A DNA stretch of 64,000 bases from Streptomyces aureus (GCF_000725495.1 NZ_KL647039.1:396287-460286), one strand, 5' to 3'. Positions 1-8,145 are shown, counted from the first letter of the stretch. The notes: a model not told the origin generated them from the letters alone. Program-made: numbers and translations.

Positions 1-506
1 ACTTCCTCCACGTACCCGGGCTTCTCCAGACCGAGGACTACGCCCGCGCACTGTTCTCGTTCACGACTCCCGAACTGCGCCCGGATCAGCTGGAGTCATG
101 GGTGCAGCACAGGATGCGACGTCGCACGATCCTGGAAGGACCGAGGACGATTCCGTACGAAACGGTGATCCACGAGTCGGCGCTGCGGATCAGGGTCGGC
201 GACCGAGCGGCCACCCGGGTGCAGCTGGGCAGGATCCTGGAGCTCTCCGAGGCCGACCACGTGACCGTGCGGGTCATTCCCTACGACCTCGACGGATTCG
301 CCGGGGCCGGCAGCGCCATGGTGCATATGGGTGGCACCGTTCCCCGCCTGGACACCTTCGTGCGCGACGCTCCGTACGGCACGGCGTTCATCGATTCGGA
401 GGCTCAACTCGACCGTCTCAGATCGCTGTTCCGTAAGGTGACGAGCGTGTCGTTCGAGCCCGAGCGGTCGCGCGACTTCATCCACCGGCTGACAAAGGAA
501 CTGTGA
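1..506 (+). CDS. XRE-family regulator, C-terminal DUF5753 domain (5' truncated by window edge)
   Basis: Open frame in phase 3 from the first bases of the window to TGA at 504-506. It begins FLHVPGLLQTEDYARALF, the typical start of the DUF5753 ligand/partner domain that follows an N-terminal helix-turn-helix in Streptomyces WhiJ-type regulators. About 167 residues are visible; the HTH lies outside the window. An internal ATG at 102 is not the real start because the family-specific sequence continues upstream of it. The gene immediately downstream is a DUF397 protein, the usual partner of these regulators (known for WhiJ-like pairs), which supports the call. Such pairs generally act in developmental or local regulation; its target here is unknown. 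Confidence 0.9.
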   Translation, partial: FLHVPGLLQTEDYARALFSFTTPELRPDQLESWVQHRMRRRTILEGPRTIPYETVIHESALRIRVGDRAATRVQLGRILELSEADHVTVRVIPYDLDGFAGAGSAMVHMGGTVPRLDTFVRDAPYGTAFIDSEAQLDRLRSLFRKVTSVSFEPERSRDFIHRLTKEL

Positions 507-514
507 GGCGTGGC

Positions 515-721
515 ATGAGCACCCCCTACACCTGGCAGAAGTCCTCCTTCTCCGGCGGCGGCGAAGGAAACGCCTGCGTCGAGCTCGCCTCGACCGTCGC
601 TGCCCTCCACCTCCGCGAATCCGACGACCCCGGTGTCGTCCTCAGCACCACCCCGGCCCCGGTCGACCACCTCCTCCGCGCCATACGCACCGGAACGGTC
701 ACCGCACCCCGGCGGCGGTAG
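515..721 (+). CDS. DUF397 protein, partner of the upstream XRE regulator
   Basis: 68-residue protein. MSTPYTWQKSSFSGGGEGN followed by ACVELA is the diagnostic DUF397 opening (W-x-K-S-S-x-S-G, then N-x-C-V-E-V/L), and the end VRxG-type segment (AIRTGT) also fits. The start at 515 is chosen because family members start MS/MT just before the WxKSS motif; an in-frame GTG at 503 overlapping the regulator stop would add four residues. DUF397 proteins are small and are encoded next to XRE/DUF5753 regulators in Streptomyces, where they are thought to modulate the regulator. The mechanism cannot be read from the sequence. Confidence 0.9.
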   Translation: MSTPYTWQKSSFSGGGEGNACVELASTVAALHLRESDDPGVVLSTTPAPVDHLLRAIRTGTVTAPRRR

Positions 722-776
722 TGCCTCTGGATTTCGCGGCTTCGTCCACAGGTCTCGTCCCGGGAGTCACCCACTG

Positions 777-1136
777 ATGCGCATCGACGTCGACGATCCC
801 GAACTGGACATGGGAATCGACCGGTCACTGACTCATCAAGGTCGGCCGTTCACCGGAGAAACCGTCGAAGCGGATCCCCGGACAGGACAGGTGGTCGCCA
901 TGACCACCTACGCCGAAGGCCTGGAGGACGGCCCCGCCCGCGAGTGGTATGCGGACGGAACGGACAGAGCGGAAGGCCAGTGCCGACGAGGAATTCCGTA
1001 CGGCCGGTGGCGGGACTGGCACCACAACGGCCGACTCGCCGTCGAGAAGGAGTACGGCGCGCGCGGAACGGTTCGTTCGATCAAGAAGTGGTCGGAGAGC
1101 GGCGAACTCATCGACGACCGGAGCTTTGACGCCTGA
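777..1136 (+). CDS. YwqK-like MORN-repeat protein (orphan antitoxin/immunity candidate)
   Basis: 119 residues from ATG 777 (MRIDVDDPEL). The body is made of MORN-variant repeats: FTGETVEAD, GLEDGPAREWYADGT, GIPYGRWRDWHHNGRL, IKKWSESGEL, each with the G-x-x-G-x-x-x-x-W/Y-x-x-x-G pattern. In Bacillus subtilis, YwqK has this architecture and is the antitoxin of the LXG toxin YwqJ, a T7SS substrate. No cognate toxin is adjacent here, so an orphan immunity role is inference, supported by the WXG-like and Rhs genes in the same region. A longer frame from 633 overlaps the DUF397 gene and has no family similarity upstream of 777. Confidence 0.75.
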   Translation: MRIDVDDPELDMGIDRSLTHQGRPFTGETVEADPRTGQVVAMTTYAEGLEDGPAREWYADGTDRAEGQCRRGIPYGRWRDWHHNGRLAVEKEYGARGTVRSIKKWSESGELIDDRSFDA

Positions 1137-1191
1137 AGCCGCGCCCAGACCATCGTCCCCTCCCATCGGACCGACCACCGCCAGGAGAGCC

Positions 1192-1896
1192 ATGCCCGAC
1201 ATCAACCTTTGCCAGATCTGCGGCGAGGCGGCTCCCCCGATCGATGGGCAGTGCGGGGAGATCATCGGATACCGCCTGCTTCGGGACCAGTGGTCCGACT
1301 CCCCCTCCTTCCTCGACGGGAATCTCCACTTCTCGTGCCTCGAGCGGTCGGAGGAACGGGAGGCGTTCCACGCGGAATTCGTCCACCTCGTTCAAGCCGG
1401 GCACGAGGAGATCCCCGGTCTGGAGGAGTCCCACCCTCCGCTCACCAGGACGGGCCTGAGCATGTTTCCCGTCTTCTCGGGCGACGAGTGCGACATCTTC
1501 CAGAGCGGGAAGGCCGATCGCTGGATGCTCGTGAGGAAGACCGGTCCGTGGTTCGGCTTCGGTCTCCCCCAGCTCCAGGTCATCGGCTCGGGCGGAATTC
1601 CGGTCTCGGATTCCGAGGTGAACCGTTACCGGCTTCCCGTCGGCCTCGGGGACGAGGTCGGAACGTACGGACTTTCCGAGCTCCTGGAAGCCGTCGGGGT
1701 GGCCCACCGGTACGCGGACACGGCCGAACTGGCCCGTGTGGAATACCGTTTCGTCGACTACTACCCGCCGAAGAATCTCATCGACTACGTAGCCCTGGCA
1801 CCCCTTCCCTTTCCCCTGGAAGCGCGCACGTTTCTCGCCGCCCACGCGAAGACGTACACCCCCGTCACCTTCGACGACGAGGACGAGGACGCGTGA
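1192..1896 (+). CDS. Hypothetical protein with N-terminal Cys pair
   Basis: 234 residues; ATG 1192 is preceded by AGGAG at 1182-1186. I do not recognise the family. The N-terminus carries C-x-x-C (LCQICGEA) and further Cys in DGQCGE and FSCLER, which could form a small metal site. The rest is soluble with no membrane segment; the tail is acidic (DDEDEDA). The codon pattern is that of a real Streptomyces gene, and the alternative long frames over this stretch are out-of-frame shadows. It follows the YwqK-like gene in the same direction and precedes a remnant of a T7SS-island protein, so a polymorphic-toxin accessory or immunity role is possible but only by context. Confidence 0.65.
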   Translation: MPDINLCQICGEAAPPIDGQCGEIIGYRLLRDQWSDSPSFLDGNLHFSCLERSEEREAFHAEFVHLVQAGHEEIPGLEESHPPLTRTGLSMFPVFSGDECDIFQSGKADRWMLVRKTGPWFGFGLPQLQVIGSGGIPVSDSEVNRYRLPVGLGDEVGTYGLSELLEAVGVAHRYADTAELARVEYRFVDYYPPKNLIDYVALAPLPFPLEARTFLAAHAKTYTPVTFDDEDEDA

Positions 1897-2102
1897 TCGA
1901 GCCCCACACGTCGGCCCGTGCCGTCGCGGGGGGCGACACCCGTACGCTTCGGATGGTGCTGACCCAGACGTACATCCCGGTCCCGGGAACCACCGACCAG
2001 GTCGTCCTCGTCTCCGGAGCCAGCCCCGTGCTGGACCTGGCCGAGGCGTTCCACGACATCTTCGACGCGGTGACCGGCACGTTCCGGTTCGCCCGACCGG
2101 GA
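1893..2102 (+). pseudogene. Remnant: C-terminal third of a P1-family protein
   Basis: In phase from GTG 1893 the translation matches the C-terminus of the intact protein at 16022-16672: MVLTQTYIPVPG here versus VLMQTFIPVPG there, then VLDLAEAFHDIFDAVTGTFRFAR versus VLDLADSFFDVFDAVTSTFRFAR (quoted piecewise). The first ~150 residues of the family (start, V-P-x-S-W motif) are absent, and the family stop codon has been lost, so the frame runs on, out of phase, into the WXG-like gene at 2131. This is best read as a 5'-deleted gene fragment left by recombination. A short functional peptide cannot be excluded. Confidence 0.75.
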
Positions 2103-2130
2103 CTTCGCGACTCGACAAGGGGGAACGGAC

Positions 2131-2460
2131 ATGAGTGGTGGCGGCAAGAGCGACCTCGCGCTCCCGCTGAGCGAGTTGGAGGACTACGGCGGCCGGCTGC
2201 GGGACATCAAGACCCGGCTGAACCACACCAAGAAGCTCTTCGAGTCGTACAAGGACGACCTCGGCGACCACACGGTCTACGACGCCCTGGACGACTTCGA
2301 GTCCGGCTGGGAGGACGGCCGCGAGGACATCGGCCAGTCCCTCGACGCCCTCGCCAAGATGTCCGACGCCGTCGTCCGCGAGTTCCGCAAACTCGACGAC
2401 CAGCTGGCGAAGGACGTCTCGGAGGGCGTGAAGACGGAGAAGAAGGACGGGGCGAAGTAG
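2131..2460 (+). CDS. WXG100-like small helical protein (T7SS-type)
   Basis: 109 residues, entirely helical by composition. It has the shared pattern of five proteins in this window: LxDxxxxWxxxR (ALDDFESGWEDGRED, W in the WXG position) followed by a second helix ending FRKLDDQLAKDV, which contains an F-x-x-x-D version of the Y-x-x-x-D/E T7 secretion motif. The tail is Lys/Glu rich. It stands just after the P1 remnant, the partner family of intact modules further right, so this looks like the surviving piece of a decayed module. Secretion is inferred from motif and fold only. Confidence 0.8.
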   Translation: MSGGGKSDLALPLSELEDYGGRLRDIKTRLNHTKKLFESYKDDLGDHTVYDALDDFESGWEDGREDIGQSLDALAKMSDAVVREFRKLDDQLAKDVSEGVKTEKKDGAK

Positions 2461-2491
2461 CCCTCGGACGGAAGATCGGCGGGGTGCGGGG

Positions 2492-2887
2492 ATGATCCGG
2501 GTCGTGGGGTTCTTCCGTGAGCTCGAACCGGGTTGGGGGCTTGCCCCGGACGGGTTTCTGCGGGATGCCGTGAACCCGGTGGGCGAGCCGGACGAGGCCC
2601 GGATCCTCGGCTATCTCGGGCAGGGTGCCGGGATCTGGTCCGAGATGAGCGCGGGCCCCGACGTCCTGGACCCGCAGGGCCCCCTCCTGTCCGGCATCGG
2701 GTCCCTGTCCACGGACGGGACCTGGCTGTGGCGGCAGGACCTGCCGTACTACCTCCGCACGTACCACGTCTCCCTGCCACCGGACTTCCTCACCCACGTC
2801 AGGACAGTCCGGTACCAGGTCCCGGAGGTGCCCGAAGCACGGCTGCTGGAGATCCTGACGGGCGATCTCGGGGTCACGGTGGACTGA
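2492..2887 (+). CDS. Hypothetical protein (possible immunity protein)
   Basis: 131 residues, ATG 2492 after GGGGTGCGGGG. No recognised family. The visible pattern is W-rich in the middle (GTWLWRQDLPYYLRTYHVS) and the protein is acidic and soluble, without signal peptide or membrane helix. It is co-directional with and 31 bp downstream of the WXG-like gene. Small acidic proteins in this position in polymorphic-toxin loci are frequently immunity proteins, but no toxin gene is left beside it. It converges on the Tad operon. Confidence 0.65.
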   Translation: MIRVVGFFRELEPGWGLAPDGFLRDAVNPVGEPDEARILGYLGQGAGIWSEMSAGPDVLDPQGPLLSGIGSLSTDGTWLWRQDLPYYLRTYHVSLPPDFLTHVRTVRYQVPEVPEARLLEILTGDLGVTVD

Positions 2888-2903
2888 GCCCCTCCCCGGC
2901 AGA

Positions 2904-2922
2904 ACGGGAACCTGGATCCCGT
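2904..2922. terminator. Weak hairpin between convergent genes
   Basis: Inverted repeat ACGGGA (2904-2909) / TCCCGT (2917-2922) with a 7-nt loop in the 53-bp gap between the convergent gene ending at 2887 and the Tad operon ending at 2941. The stem is short and there is no T tract, so terminator function is a guess from position. Confidence 0.3.
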
Positions 2923-2940
2923 CGGTTCGAGGCAGGTGCC

Positions 2941-3516
2941 TCAGCCCACCTCGTTCTCCGCCACCGCTCGGCCGTGGACCGTCACGTCTCCGCCGTAGAA
3001 CATGCCCGTGAAGACCGGCGAATAGGTCAGCTGGACCTCCACCTCCACCTGGTCGGCGTCGGCGGTCACGCAGTGCGTCGCGGCGATGTCAGCGCCGGAC
3101 ATGCCCATCTCGCGGGCGAACGCCTTCACCCGGGCGCCGCAGTTCTCGAAGTTGATGGGCGCCGGGCCGTTCTCGTTCTCGTAGAGGGATTCGAGGTCGA
3201 TGTCCTCGGCGGCGTAACGGGCCGCCTGCTCGGCGATGTCGGCCGCCCGCTCCCGCTTGGAGATGGACATCCCGCCGTCGATGACGAAGGCCGAGAGGGA
3301 GAGGAAGACGAGCGCGAAGATGATGACCGCGCCGGCGCCCGAGCCCCGGTCGTCCAGCCGCTCCCGGCGCCCGGCCACCCAGCCGCGTACGGCGGCGAAC
3401 GCCTTCACCCCCTCGGGCGCGAACGGCTCCATGCCCTCCCCCGCGAACGGCCGGACGCCCTCGCCCACAGAGGAACCCTGCGTCATCCCCGCCCCCGCGG
3501 CGCGTCCCCGCTTCAT
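2941..3516 (-). CDS. TadG-like pilus-associated membrane protein
   Basis: 191 residues, last gene of the Tad operon. A charged, proline-containing cytoplasmic N-terminus (to about residue 55) leads to one hydrophobic segment, AGAVIIFALVFLSLSAFVID, with DRGSG just before it, then an extracellular domain with two Cys (ENCGARV, ATHCVTA). TadG-like proteins (pilus assembly, TadE/TadG clan) have this topology. Unlike the two upstream TadE-like proteins it lacks the Glu at +5 after the Gly, so it probably is not a processed pseudopilin. The start at 3516 overlaps the end of the preceding gene by 4 bp, a sign of translational coupling. Confidence 0.85.
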   Translation of the reverse strand: MKRGRAAGAGMTQGSSVGEGVRPFAGEGMEPFAPEGVKAFAAVRGWVAGRRERLDDRGSGAGAVIIFALVFLSLSAFVIDGGMSISKRERAADIAEQAARYAAEDIDLESLYENENGPAPINFENCGARVKAFAREMGMSGADIAATHCVTADADQVEVEVQLTYSPVFTGMFYGGDVTVHGRAVAENEVG

Positions 3517-4034
3517 GCCGTCCTCCGGAACGGGTCGAGAGGTGAGCTGAAGGACGACTGGAGCGTGGTCGGCACGTCGAGGCCGATCATCGCCAGGCCC
3601 CGCACCTCGCAGCTCACCTCGACGGTGAACAGCGTGTCCGGTTCGAAGCCCGTGCTGGTCTGCGTCACGTTCACCGGCCCCGAGCAGACGTCCCCGAGGT
3701 CGGCCTCGGCAGCCTTCCTGGCCTCGGCCATCGCGGTCGCGTGGTCCTTCTGGATCGAGCCGGCCCGCGCGGCGTCCCGGGCCGCGCCGTCCAGCGCCCC
3801 GCGGCCGTTGACGAGCTGCCCGAACGCCACCAGGACGAGGATGAAGAGGATCATCACCGGCGCCAGGATGACCACCTCGATGGTGGACAGCCCCCGGTCG
3901 CGGTGGTCGTCGCCCACGCGGTCGCGCACGGCCCCGAGAAGAGCCCCCGGCCAGGCCCCCGGCCCCGGCACGGCGTCCCTCCGCCCGGACGGGCCGTCCG
4001 GGACGTCGGCGGGCAGAGCCCTCGGTCCCCTCAC
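3513..4034 (-). CDS. TadE-like minor pseudopilin
   Basis: 173 residues from GTG 4034, which overlaps the upstream stop (GTGA at 4031-4034). After a Pro/Gly-rich leader it shows DRGLSTIEVVILAPVMILF: a class IV prepilin cleavage site (G followed by LSTIE, Glu at +5) and a hydrophobic helix, the TadE signature. The mature part has an extracellular domain with Cys at DVCSGP and VSCEV. A longer frame reaching 4250 overlaps the upstream gene and has the low-complexity look of an out-of-frame reading, so the 4034 start is preferred. In Tad systems TadE/TadF pseudopilins are needed for Flp fibre assembly. Confidence 0.85.
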   Translation of the reverse strand: MRGPRALPADVPDGPSGRRDAVPGPGAWPGALLGAVRDRVGDDHRDRGLSTIEVVILAPVMILFILVLVAFGQLVNGRGALDGAARDAARAGSIQKDHATAMAEARKAAEADLGDVCSGPVNVTQTSTGFEPDTLFTVEVSCEVRGLAMIGLDVPTTLQSSFSSPLDPFRRTA

Positions 4035-4486
4035 GGCCCCTCCTCCTTCACGAACCGCTCCACCGGGCCCGACGACCGCGCATGCACCGTCAGGTCCAGG
4101 CCCGGGAACACCGCCGGGACCCTCGCCGTGATCTCGACGCCCACGGTGTCCTGCTCCGGCTGGAGCATCCTCACGTCCGGGGACAGCACCAGCTTCGGGC
4201 CGAGCTGGCGGATGTAGCTGTCGACGACGTCCCCCGCCTCCCCGCGCCACGCGCCGGGCTGCGCGTCCGCCGTGGCGCGGGCCTTGCGGGCACCCGCCTG
4301 GGCCGCCGCCTGGGCGACATGGTCCGCGAAGAAGTACAGCGCGAACTGCACCGTCGCGAAGATCATGAAGAACAGCACCGGAGTGAGCAGCACGAACTCG
4401 ATCGCGGTCATGCCGGAGTCACCGCGGGCGGAGGCCGCCTCCACCCTGCGGCGCACCCAGCGGCGTACCCCTCGGTCCTCGCTCAC
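4031..4486 (-). CDS. TadE-like minor pseudopilin
   Basis: 151 residues from GTG 4486 (VSEDRGVRRWVRRR). The segment DSGMTAIEFVLLTPVLFFMI contains a prepilin site (G, then MTAIE with Glu at +5) and the hydrophobic helix of TadE proteins; the downstream region is a soluble extracellular domain without Cys. An apparent extension to 4639 is Arg-rich noise overlapping the Flp gene. It sits between the major Flp subunit and the second TadE gene, the usual order in Streptomyces Tad operons. Confidence 0.87.
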   Translation of the reverse strand: MSEDRGVRRWVRRRVEAASARGDSGMTAIEFVLLTPVLFFMIFATVQFALYFFADHVAQAAAQAGARKARATADAQPGAWRGEAGDVVDSYIRQLGPKLVLSPDVRMLQPEQDTVGVEITARVPAVFPGLDLTVHARSSGPVERFVKEEGP

Positions 4487-4506
4487 TCGTATCCCCGTTT
4501 GCGGAC

Positions 4507-4758
4507 TCAGCAGGTCTTGCCGGCGTCGGCGCCCTTGATGCAGTTGCCGACCTTGTTGGCGCCGTCGCTCAGCGCCGCGTTGATGATCGCCGCGACGACG
4601 CCGACGATGGCGACGACGACGGCGGAGATGATGACCCACTCGACCGCGGACGCGCCCCGGTCGAGTTCGCCGGAGCGGGCACGCTGCACCCGTCCCTGGA
4701 GGAAGGTGATCAGGAAGTCCACCCCCGGGATCCCGGTGCTGAAGTTCCGTCCGTTCAT
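4507..4758 (-). CDS. flp: Flp-type prepilin subunit
   Basis: 83 residues, ATG 4758 (MNGRNFSTGIPGVDF). The motif DRGASAVEWVIISAVVVAIV has Gly followed by ASAVE (Glu at +5), the prepilin peptidase site, and a single hydrophobic helix, as in Flp/TadE major pilins. The mature end carries two Cys (GNCIKGADAGKTC) that could form a terminal disulfide loop, an addition not present in proteobacterial Flp. No prepilin peptidase (TadV/CpaA) gene is in the operon or elsewhere in the window, so processing must be done by an enzyme encoded elsewhere. Confidence 0.88.
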   Translation of the reverse strand: MNGRNFSTGIPGVDFLITFLQGRVQRARSGELDRGASAVEWVIISAVVVAIVGVVAAIINAALSDGANKVGNCIKGADAGKTC

Positions 4759-4805
4759 GGTGAGTTGTCCTCTCGAAGAAGAGTGGTGGCGTTGGGGGGC
4801 GGGGA

Positions 4806-5729
4806 TCAGACCTGGAACACGCGCATCGCCGCCGGGAAGATCAGGAACACCAGGAAGCCGGCGCACAGCAGCAGCTGGGCGACGAGCATCGACTGCGACT
4901 TCTCGCCCGCGCTGCCCTCGATCTCGGACAGTTCGCGGTGGCGCATGGTCTCGGCGCGCGAGGCGAGCGACTCGCGCACCTTGGCGCCGTCGTCCGCGAC
5001 GAGCGCCAGGGAGGCGGACAGGTCCTTGAGCTCCTCGACGCCGAGTTCCTCGCCGAGCGAGCCGAGCGCCTGCCACTGGCTGGTGCCGGTGATCCGGGCG
5101 TCGGCGAGCGCGTTGCGGATGCGCCGCGTGGCCCAGCCGTCGGAGATCTCGGCGGCGGCCATCAGCGCCTCGGGCAGACCGCGCCCGCCGGCCAGGCTCA
5201 TCGACACGAGGTCCAGATACGCGCCGATCACCCGCCGCAGGTCGCGGCGCCGGTCCACCGCGTCCCGCCGCACCTCCATATCGGGCAGGAAGAAGAAGAC
5301 GACCGCGAACAGCAGCGCGAGCCAGACCGGGATGATCGGGCTGCGCCCGACACCGAGGGTCCAGACGACGGCGAAGAGGAACGGACCGAAGAAGACACCG
5401 GCCGCGGCCAGCAGCACCTTCGTCGCGAGGAACCTCTCCCAGCTCCGGTCCAGGACGGCCAGGTCGGCGCGCAGCGAGCGCTGTTCCCAGCCCTGCTGGA
5501 GGTAGAGCTCGGCGACGCGCGCACCGACCTGGGCGCGCAGTCCCGCGAAGGGCCCGCTGTCCCGCTGCCCCTGGTGCGCGGACTCGTACGCCGCCCCGCG
5601 GGCCCGCATCGCGTCGATCCGGGCGACCTGCGCGACCGCGCTGCGCCGGGACGGCATGAGCGCGCGGACCAGGGCGTAGACGCCGAGGCCGAGGACGGCG
5701 CCGATCAGGATCGGCATGGTCAGGTTCAT
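4806..5729 (-). CDS. tadC: TadC, type II/IV secretion F-domain membrane protein
   Basis: 307 residues, ATG 5729, overlapping the TadB stop by 4 bp. One N-terminal membrane helix (MPILIGAVLGLGVYALV), two central ones (VLLAAAGVFFGPFLFAVVW, WLALLFAVVFFFLP) and one C-terminal one (LLLCAGFLVFLIFP) surround a cytoplasmic GspF-type four-helix domain with the characteristic DLVSMSLAGGRGLPEAL and ETMRHREL segments. Acts with TadB as the inner-membrane platform of the Flp pilus machine driven by TadA. Confidence 0.9.
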   Translation of the reverse strand: MNLTMPILIGAVLGLGVYALVRALMPSRRSAVAQVARIDAMRARGAAYESAHQGQRDSGPFAGLRAQVGARVAELYLQQGWEQRSLRADLAVLDRSWERFLATKVLLAAAGVFFGPFLFAVVWTLGVGRSPIIPVWLALLFAVVFFFLPDMEVRRDAVDRRRDLRRVIGAYLDLVSMSLAGGRGLPEALMAAAEISDGWATRRIRNALADARITGTSQWQALGSLGEELGVEELKDLSASLALVADDGAKVRESLASRAETMRHRELSEIEGSAGEKSQSMLVAQLLLCAGFLVFLIFPAAMRVFQV

Positions 5730-6838
5730 CGGCGTACCGCCTCGTCCCCGGAAACCGGTGTACGGGGCCGCACGAACCGCACGGACGCCTCGTCCCGTAC
5801 CAGGAAGCGTTCCGGGGTCTCGATCGTGGACAGCTTGCGCAGCCACCAGAAGCCGAGGCCGAACAGGCCGCAGACACAGGCGAGGACGAGCTGTCCGACC
5901 GCCGTGCCGTACGGCTCGACGAACTGCCGGTTGAAGATGGACAGTCCGAGGACGAAGGCGATCGACACCGCGACGACGATCTGCACCGAGCGGCGGGTCG
6001 AGGCGCGCTGGGCCATCACCCGCTGACGCATGTCGACCTCCTCGCGCGCCGACTTGGCGAGCGCGCCCAGCACCTGGCGGAGCCCCGGCCCGCGCAGCCG
6101 CGCGTTGAGGATGAGGGCGGCCACGATGATGTCCGCGGACGCGTCGTCGATCTCGTCGGCGAGCTGCTGAAGGGCGTCGGGGAGCGGCGTGCGGGAGCGC
6201 AGCCGGTCGACCAGCGCGTCCAGGTGCGGCCGCAGGACGGGCGCGGAGGCCCGCGCCGAGGCGGGGATGGCCTGCTCCAGACCGACCGCTCCGGCGATGG
6301 TGTCGCGCAGCGACTCGGTCCAGGAGGCGAGGGCCTCGACCCGGCGCATCGCGGCCTTCTCCTCGGAGGCGCCGCCGAAGAGCTTGTCCCAGAAGAAGAC
6401 GAGGACACCGGCCGCGAGTCCCGCGACGGCCCAACGGGTGAGCAGGAGGACGACGAGACCGGCGATCGCGGCGATCGAGCCGCGCCGGCCGGCGAAGCGG
6501 AGCAACTCGTTGGCGCGCTCGCTCGCCTTCTGCCGCTCGTGCTCGGGCTTGGCGGGCAGTCCGCGTACGGCGATCACGAACAGCGCGAGGCCGCCGCCGA
6601 CGGCGATCCCGCAGGTGAGCGCGTACAGCACGGGCAGGGAGAACAGTCCGCCCATGGTGCCGAGCGAGTCGAGGGCCGCGAGCGGGACCGTGTCCGGGGC
6701 GGCGAGCCCCGCGAGCGCGGCCGGGTCCGGCGTGCCGCCCGGCGCCACGGCCCCGGTCAGGTGCGGCGCCACGGCCGTGGTCAGGTGCGGCATCGCGGCG
6801 ACCGTTGCCGCCGTCATGTCCTGGGTCATCGTCGTCAC
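5726..6838 (-). CDS. tadB: TadB, type II/IV secretion F-domain membrane protein
   Basis: About 370 residues from GTG 6838, which overlaps the TadA stop (GTGA); ATG at 6829 is an equally possible start. A hydrophobic Ala/Leu-rich N-terminal region precedes membrane helices (LPVLYALTCGIAVGGGLALF; AIAGLVVLLLTRWAVAGLAA) and a GspF-type domain containing WTESLRDTIAGAVGLEQAI and ARLRGPGLRQVLGALAK, then two C-terminal helices (IVVAVSIAFVLGLSIF, LVLACVCGLFGLGFWW). Partner of TadC. The extended frame further upstream runs antisense-like through TadA and TadZ and is not coding. Confidence 0.9.
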   Translation of the reverse strand: MTTMTQDMTAATVAAMPHLTTAVAPHLTGAVAPGGTPDPAALAGLAAPDTVPLAALDSLGTMGGLFSLPVLYALTCGIAVGGGLALFVIAVRGLPAKPEHERQKASERANELLRFAGRRGSIAAIAGLVVLLLTRWAVAGLAAGVLVFFWDKLFGGASEEKAAMRRVEALASWTESLRDTIAGAVGLEQAIPASARASAPVLRPHLDALVDRLRSRTPLPDALQQLADEIDDASADIIVAALILNARLRGPGLRQVLGALAKSAREEVDMRQRVMAQRASTRRSVQIVVAVSIAFVLGLSIFNRQFVEPYGTAVGQLVLACVCGLFGLGFWWLRKLSTIETPERFLVRDEASVRFVRPRTPVSGDEAVRR

Positions 6839-8145
6839 CAATTCCCGCTGCCGGGCAGCCGGTAGCCCTGCGCGACGAGTTCGTCGAGGCAGGCGATGGG
6901 CGCGTGCGGGACGATCCGGCCGTCCGGGGCCTCGGCGAACACCTCGCTGGACAGCACCCGGCCGTCGACGCCGTTGACCTCGCGCACGGAGGTCACCATG
7001 CGCTGGAGCCGGCCGCCGGACTCGTAGCCGTTGCGGCGCTGGATGAAGACCACGAAGTTCACCGCGCCCGCGATGAGCATCTGACTGGCCTCGATGGGCA
7101 GCCGCTCGCTCGCCTGGAGCGCGTACGTGGAGATGCGGTTGAAGACCTCGCTGGAGCTGTTCGCGTGGATCGTGGACAGCGAGCCGTCGTTGCCCTGGGA
7201 CATCGCGTTGAGCATGGTGACGATCTCGTCGCCGAGGACCTCGCCGACGATGACGCGCGAGGGGTTCATGCGCAGCGAGCGGCGCACCAGTTCGGCCATC
7301 GTGATGGCGCCCTGGCCCTCGGAGTTGGGCAGCCGCTCCTCGAACGCCACGACGTTCGGGTGCAGTTCGGCGAAGGTGTCGAGGCCGAGCTCCAGGGCGC
7401 GCTCGACGGTGATGAGGCGCTCGTGCGGCGGGATCTCGTTGGCGAGGGCGCGCAGCAGGGTCGTCTTCCCCGCGTTCGTCGCTCCCGCGATCATGATGTT
7501 CTTGCGGGCGCGGACGGCGCAGGCGAGGAAGTGCGCGACCTCGGGGGTCAGCGTGCCGTTGCCCACGAGGTCGGACATGAAGACCTTGCCGAGCCGCGCG
7601 CGGCGGATCGAGAGCGCCGGGCGGCGGGTCACGTCCATCACGGCGGAGAGGCGGGAGCCGTCCGGCAGCCTGAGGTCGAGCTGCGGGTTCGCGGAGTCGA
7701 AGGGCCGGGACGACAGACCCGAGTACGCGCCGAGGACCTGGATCAGCTCGACGAGTTCCTCGTCGGTCTCGGCGACCGGGTCGCCCTTGGTCTCCCGGCC
7801 GTCGGCGTAGCCGATGAAGACCTCGTCGTACCCGTTGATGTCGATGTTCTCGACGTCCGGGTCGTCGAGGAGGGGCTGGAGCCGGCCGACGCCGAAGAGC
7901 GCGGCGTGGACGGCGGCCGCGTACTGCTCCTCGGTCTCCGCGTCGAGCGGGGTCCGGCCGAGGTTGATCTCGGTGCGGGCGTGGTCCTCGAGTATCTGGG
8001 CGATGACGGCACGGGCGTAGTGCCGCTCGTCCTCGCCGGACATCGGGGTGACGCCGCGGACCTGGTCCTCGCGGCGCTGCTCGGAGATGCGGTCGCCGGC
8101 GTCCTGCCGGAACCGCTTGACCAGCTGGTGGTCGACGGCGGTCAT
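6835..8145 (-). CDS. tadA: TadA/CpaF-type secretion ATPase
   Basis: 436 residues. Secretion ATPase of the VirB11/CpaF family that powers Flp pilus assembly. The N-terminal domain covers residues 1-200; Walker A is GATNAGKTT at 221-229, followed by the Asp box region (RALELGLDTFAELHPN), VIVGEVLGDE as Walker B, and the His box GSLSTIHANSS. Length and motif order match CpaF of Gram-positive Tad loci. Its ATG overlaps the stop of tadZ (ATGA at 8142-8145), so the operon is translationally coupled throughout. Confidence 0.95.
   Translation of the reverse strand: MTAVDHQLVKRFRQDAGDRISEQRREDQVRGVTPMSGEDERHYARAVIAQILEDHARTEINLGRTPLDAETEEQYAAAVHAALFGVGRLQPLLDDPDVENIDINGYDEVFIGYADGRETKGDPVAETDEELVELIQVLGAYSGLSSRPFDSANPQLDLRLPDGSRLSAVMDVTRRPALSIRRARLGKVFMSDLVGNGTLTPEVAHFLACAVRARKNIMIAGATNAGKTTLLRALANEIPPHERLITVERALELGLDTFAELHPNVVAFEERLPNSEGQGAITMAELVRRSLRMNPSRVIVGEVLGDEIVTMLNAMSQGNDGSLSTIHANSSSEVFNRISTYALQASERLPIEASQMLIAGAVNFVVFIQRRNGYESGGRLQRMVTSVREVNGVDGRVLSSEVFAEAPDGRIVPHAPIACLDELVAQGYRLPGSGNW

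Noticed and set aside
2533..4131. 532-codon plus-strand frame over the TadE/TadG genes
   Set aside because: Low-complexity Arg/Pro composition and overlaps genes with clear TadE signatures on the other strand.
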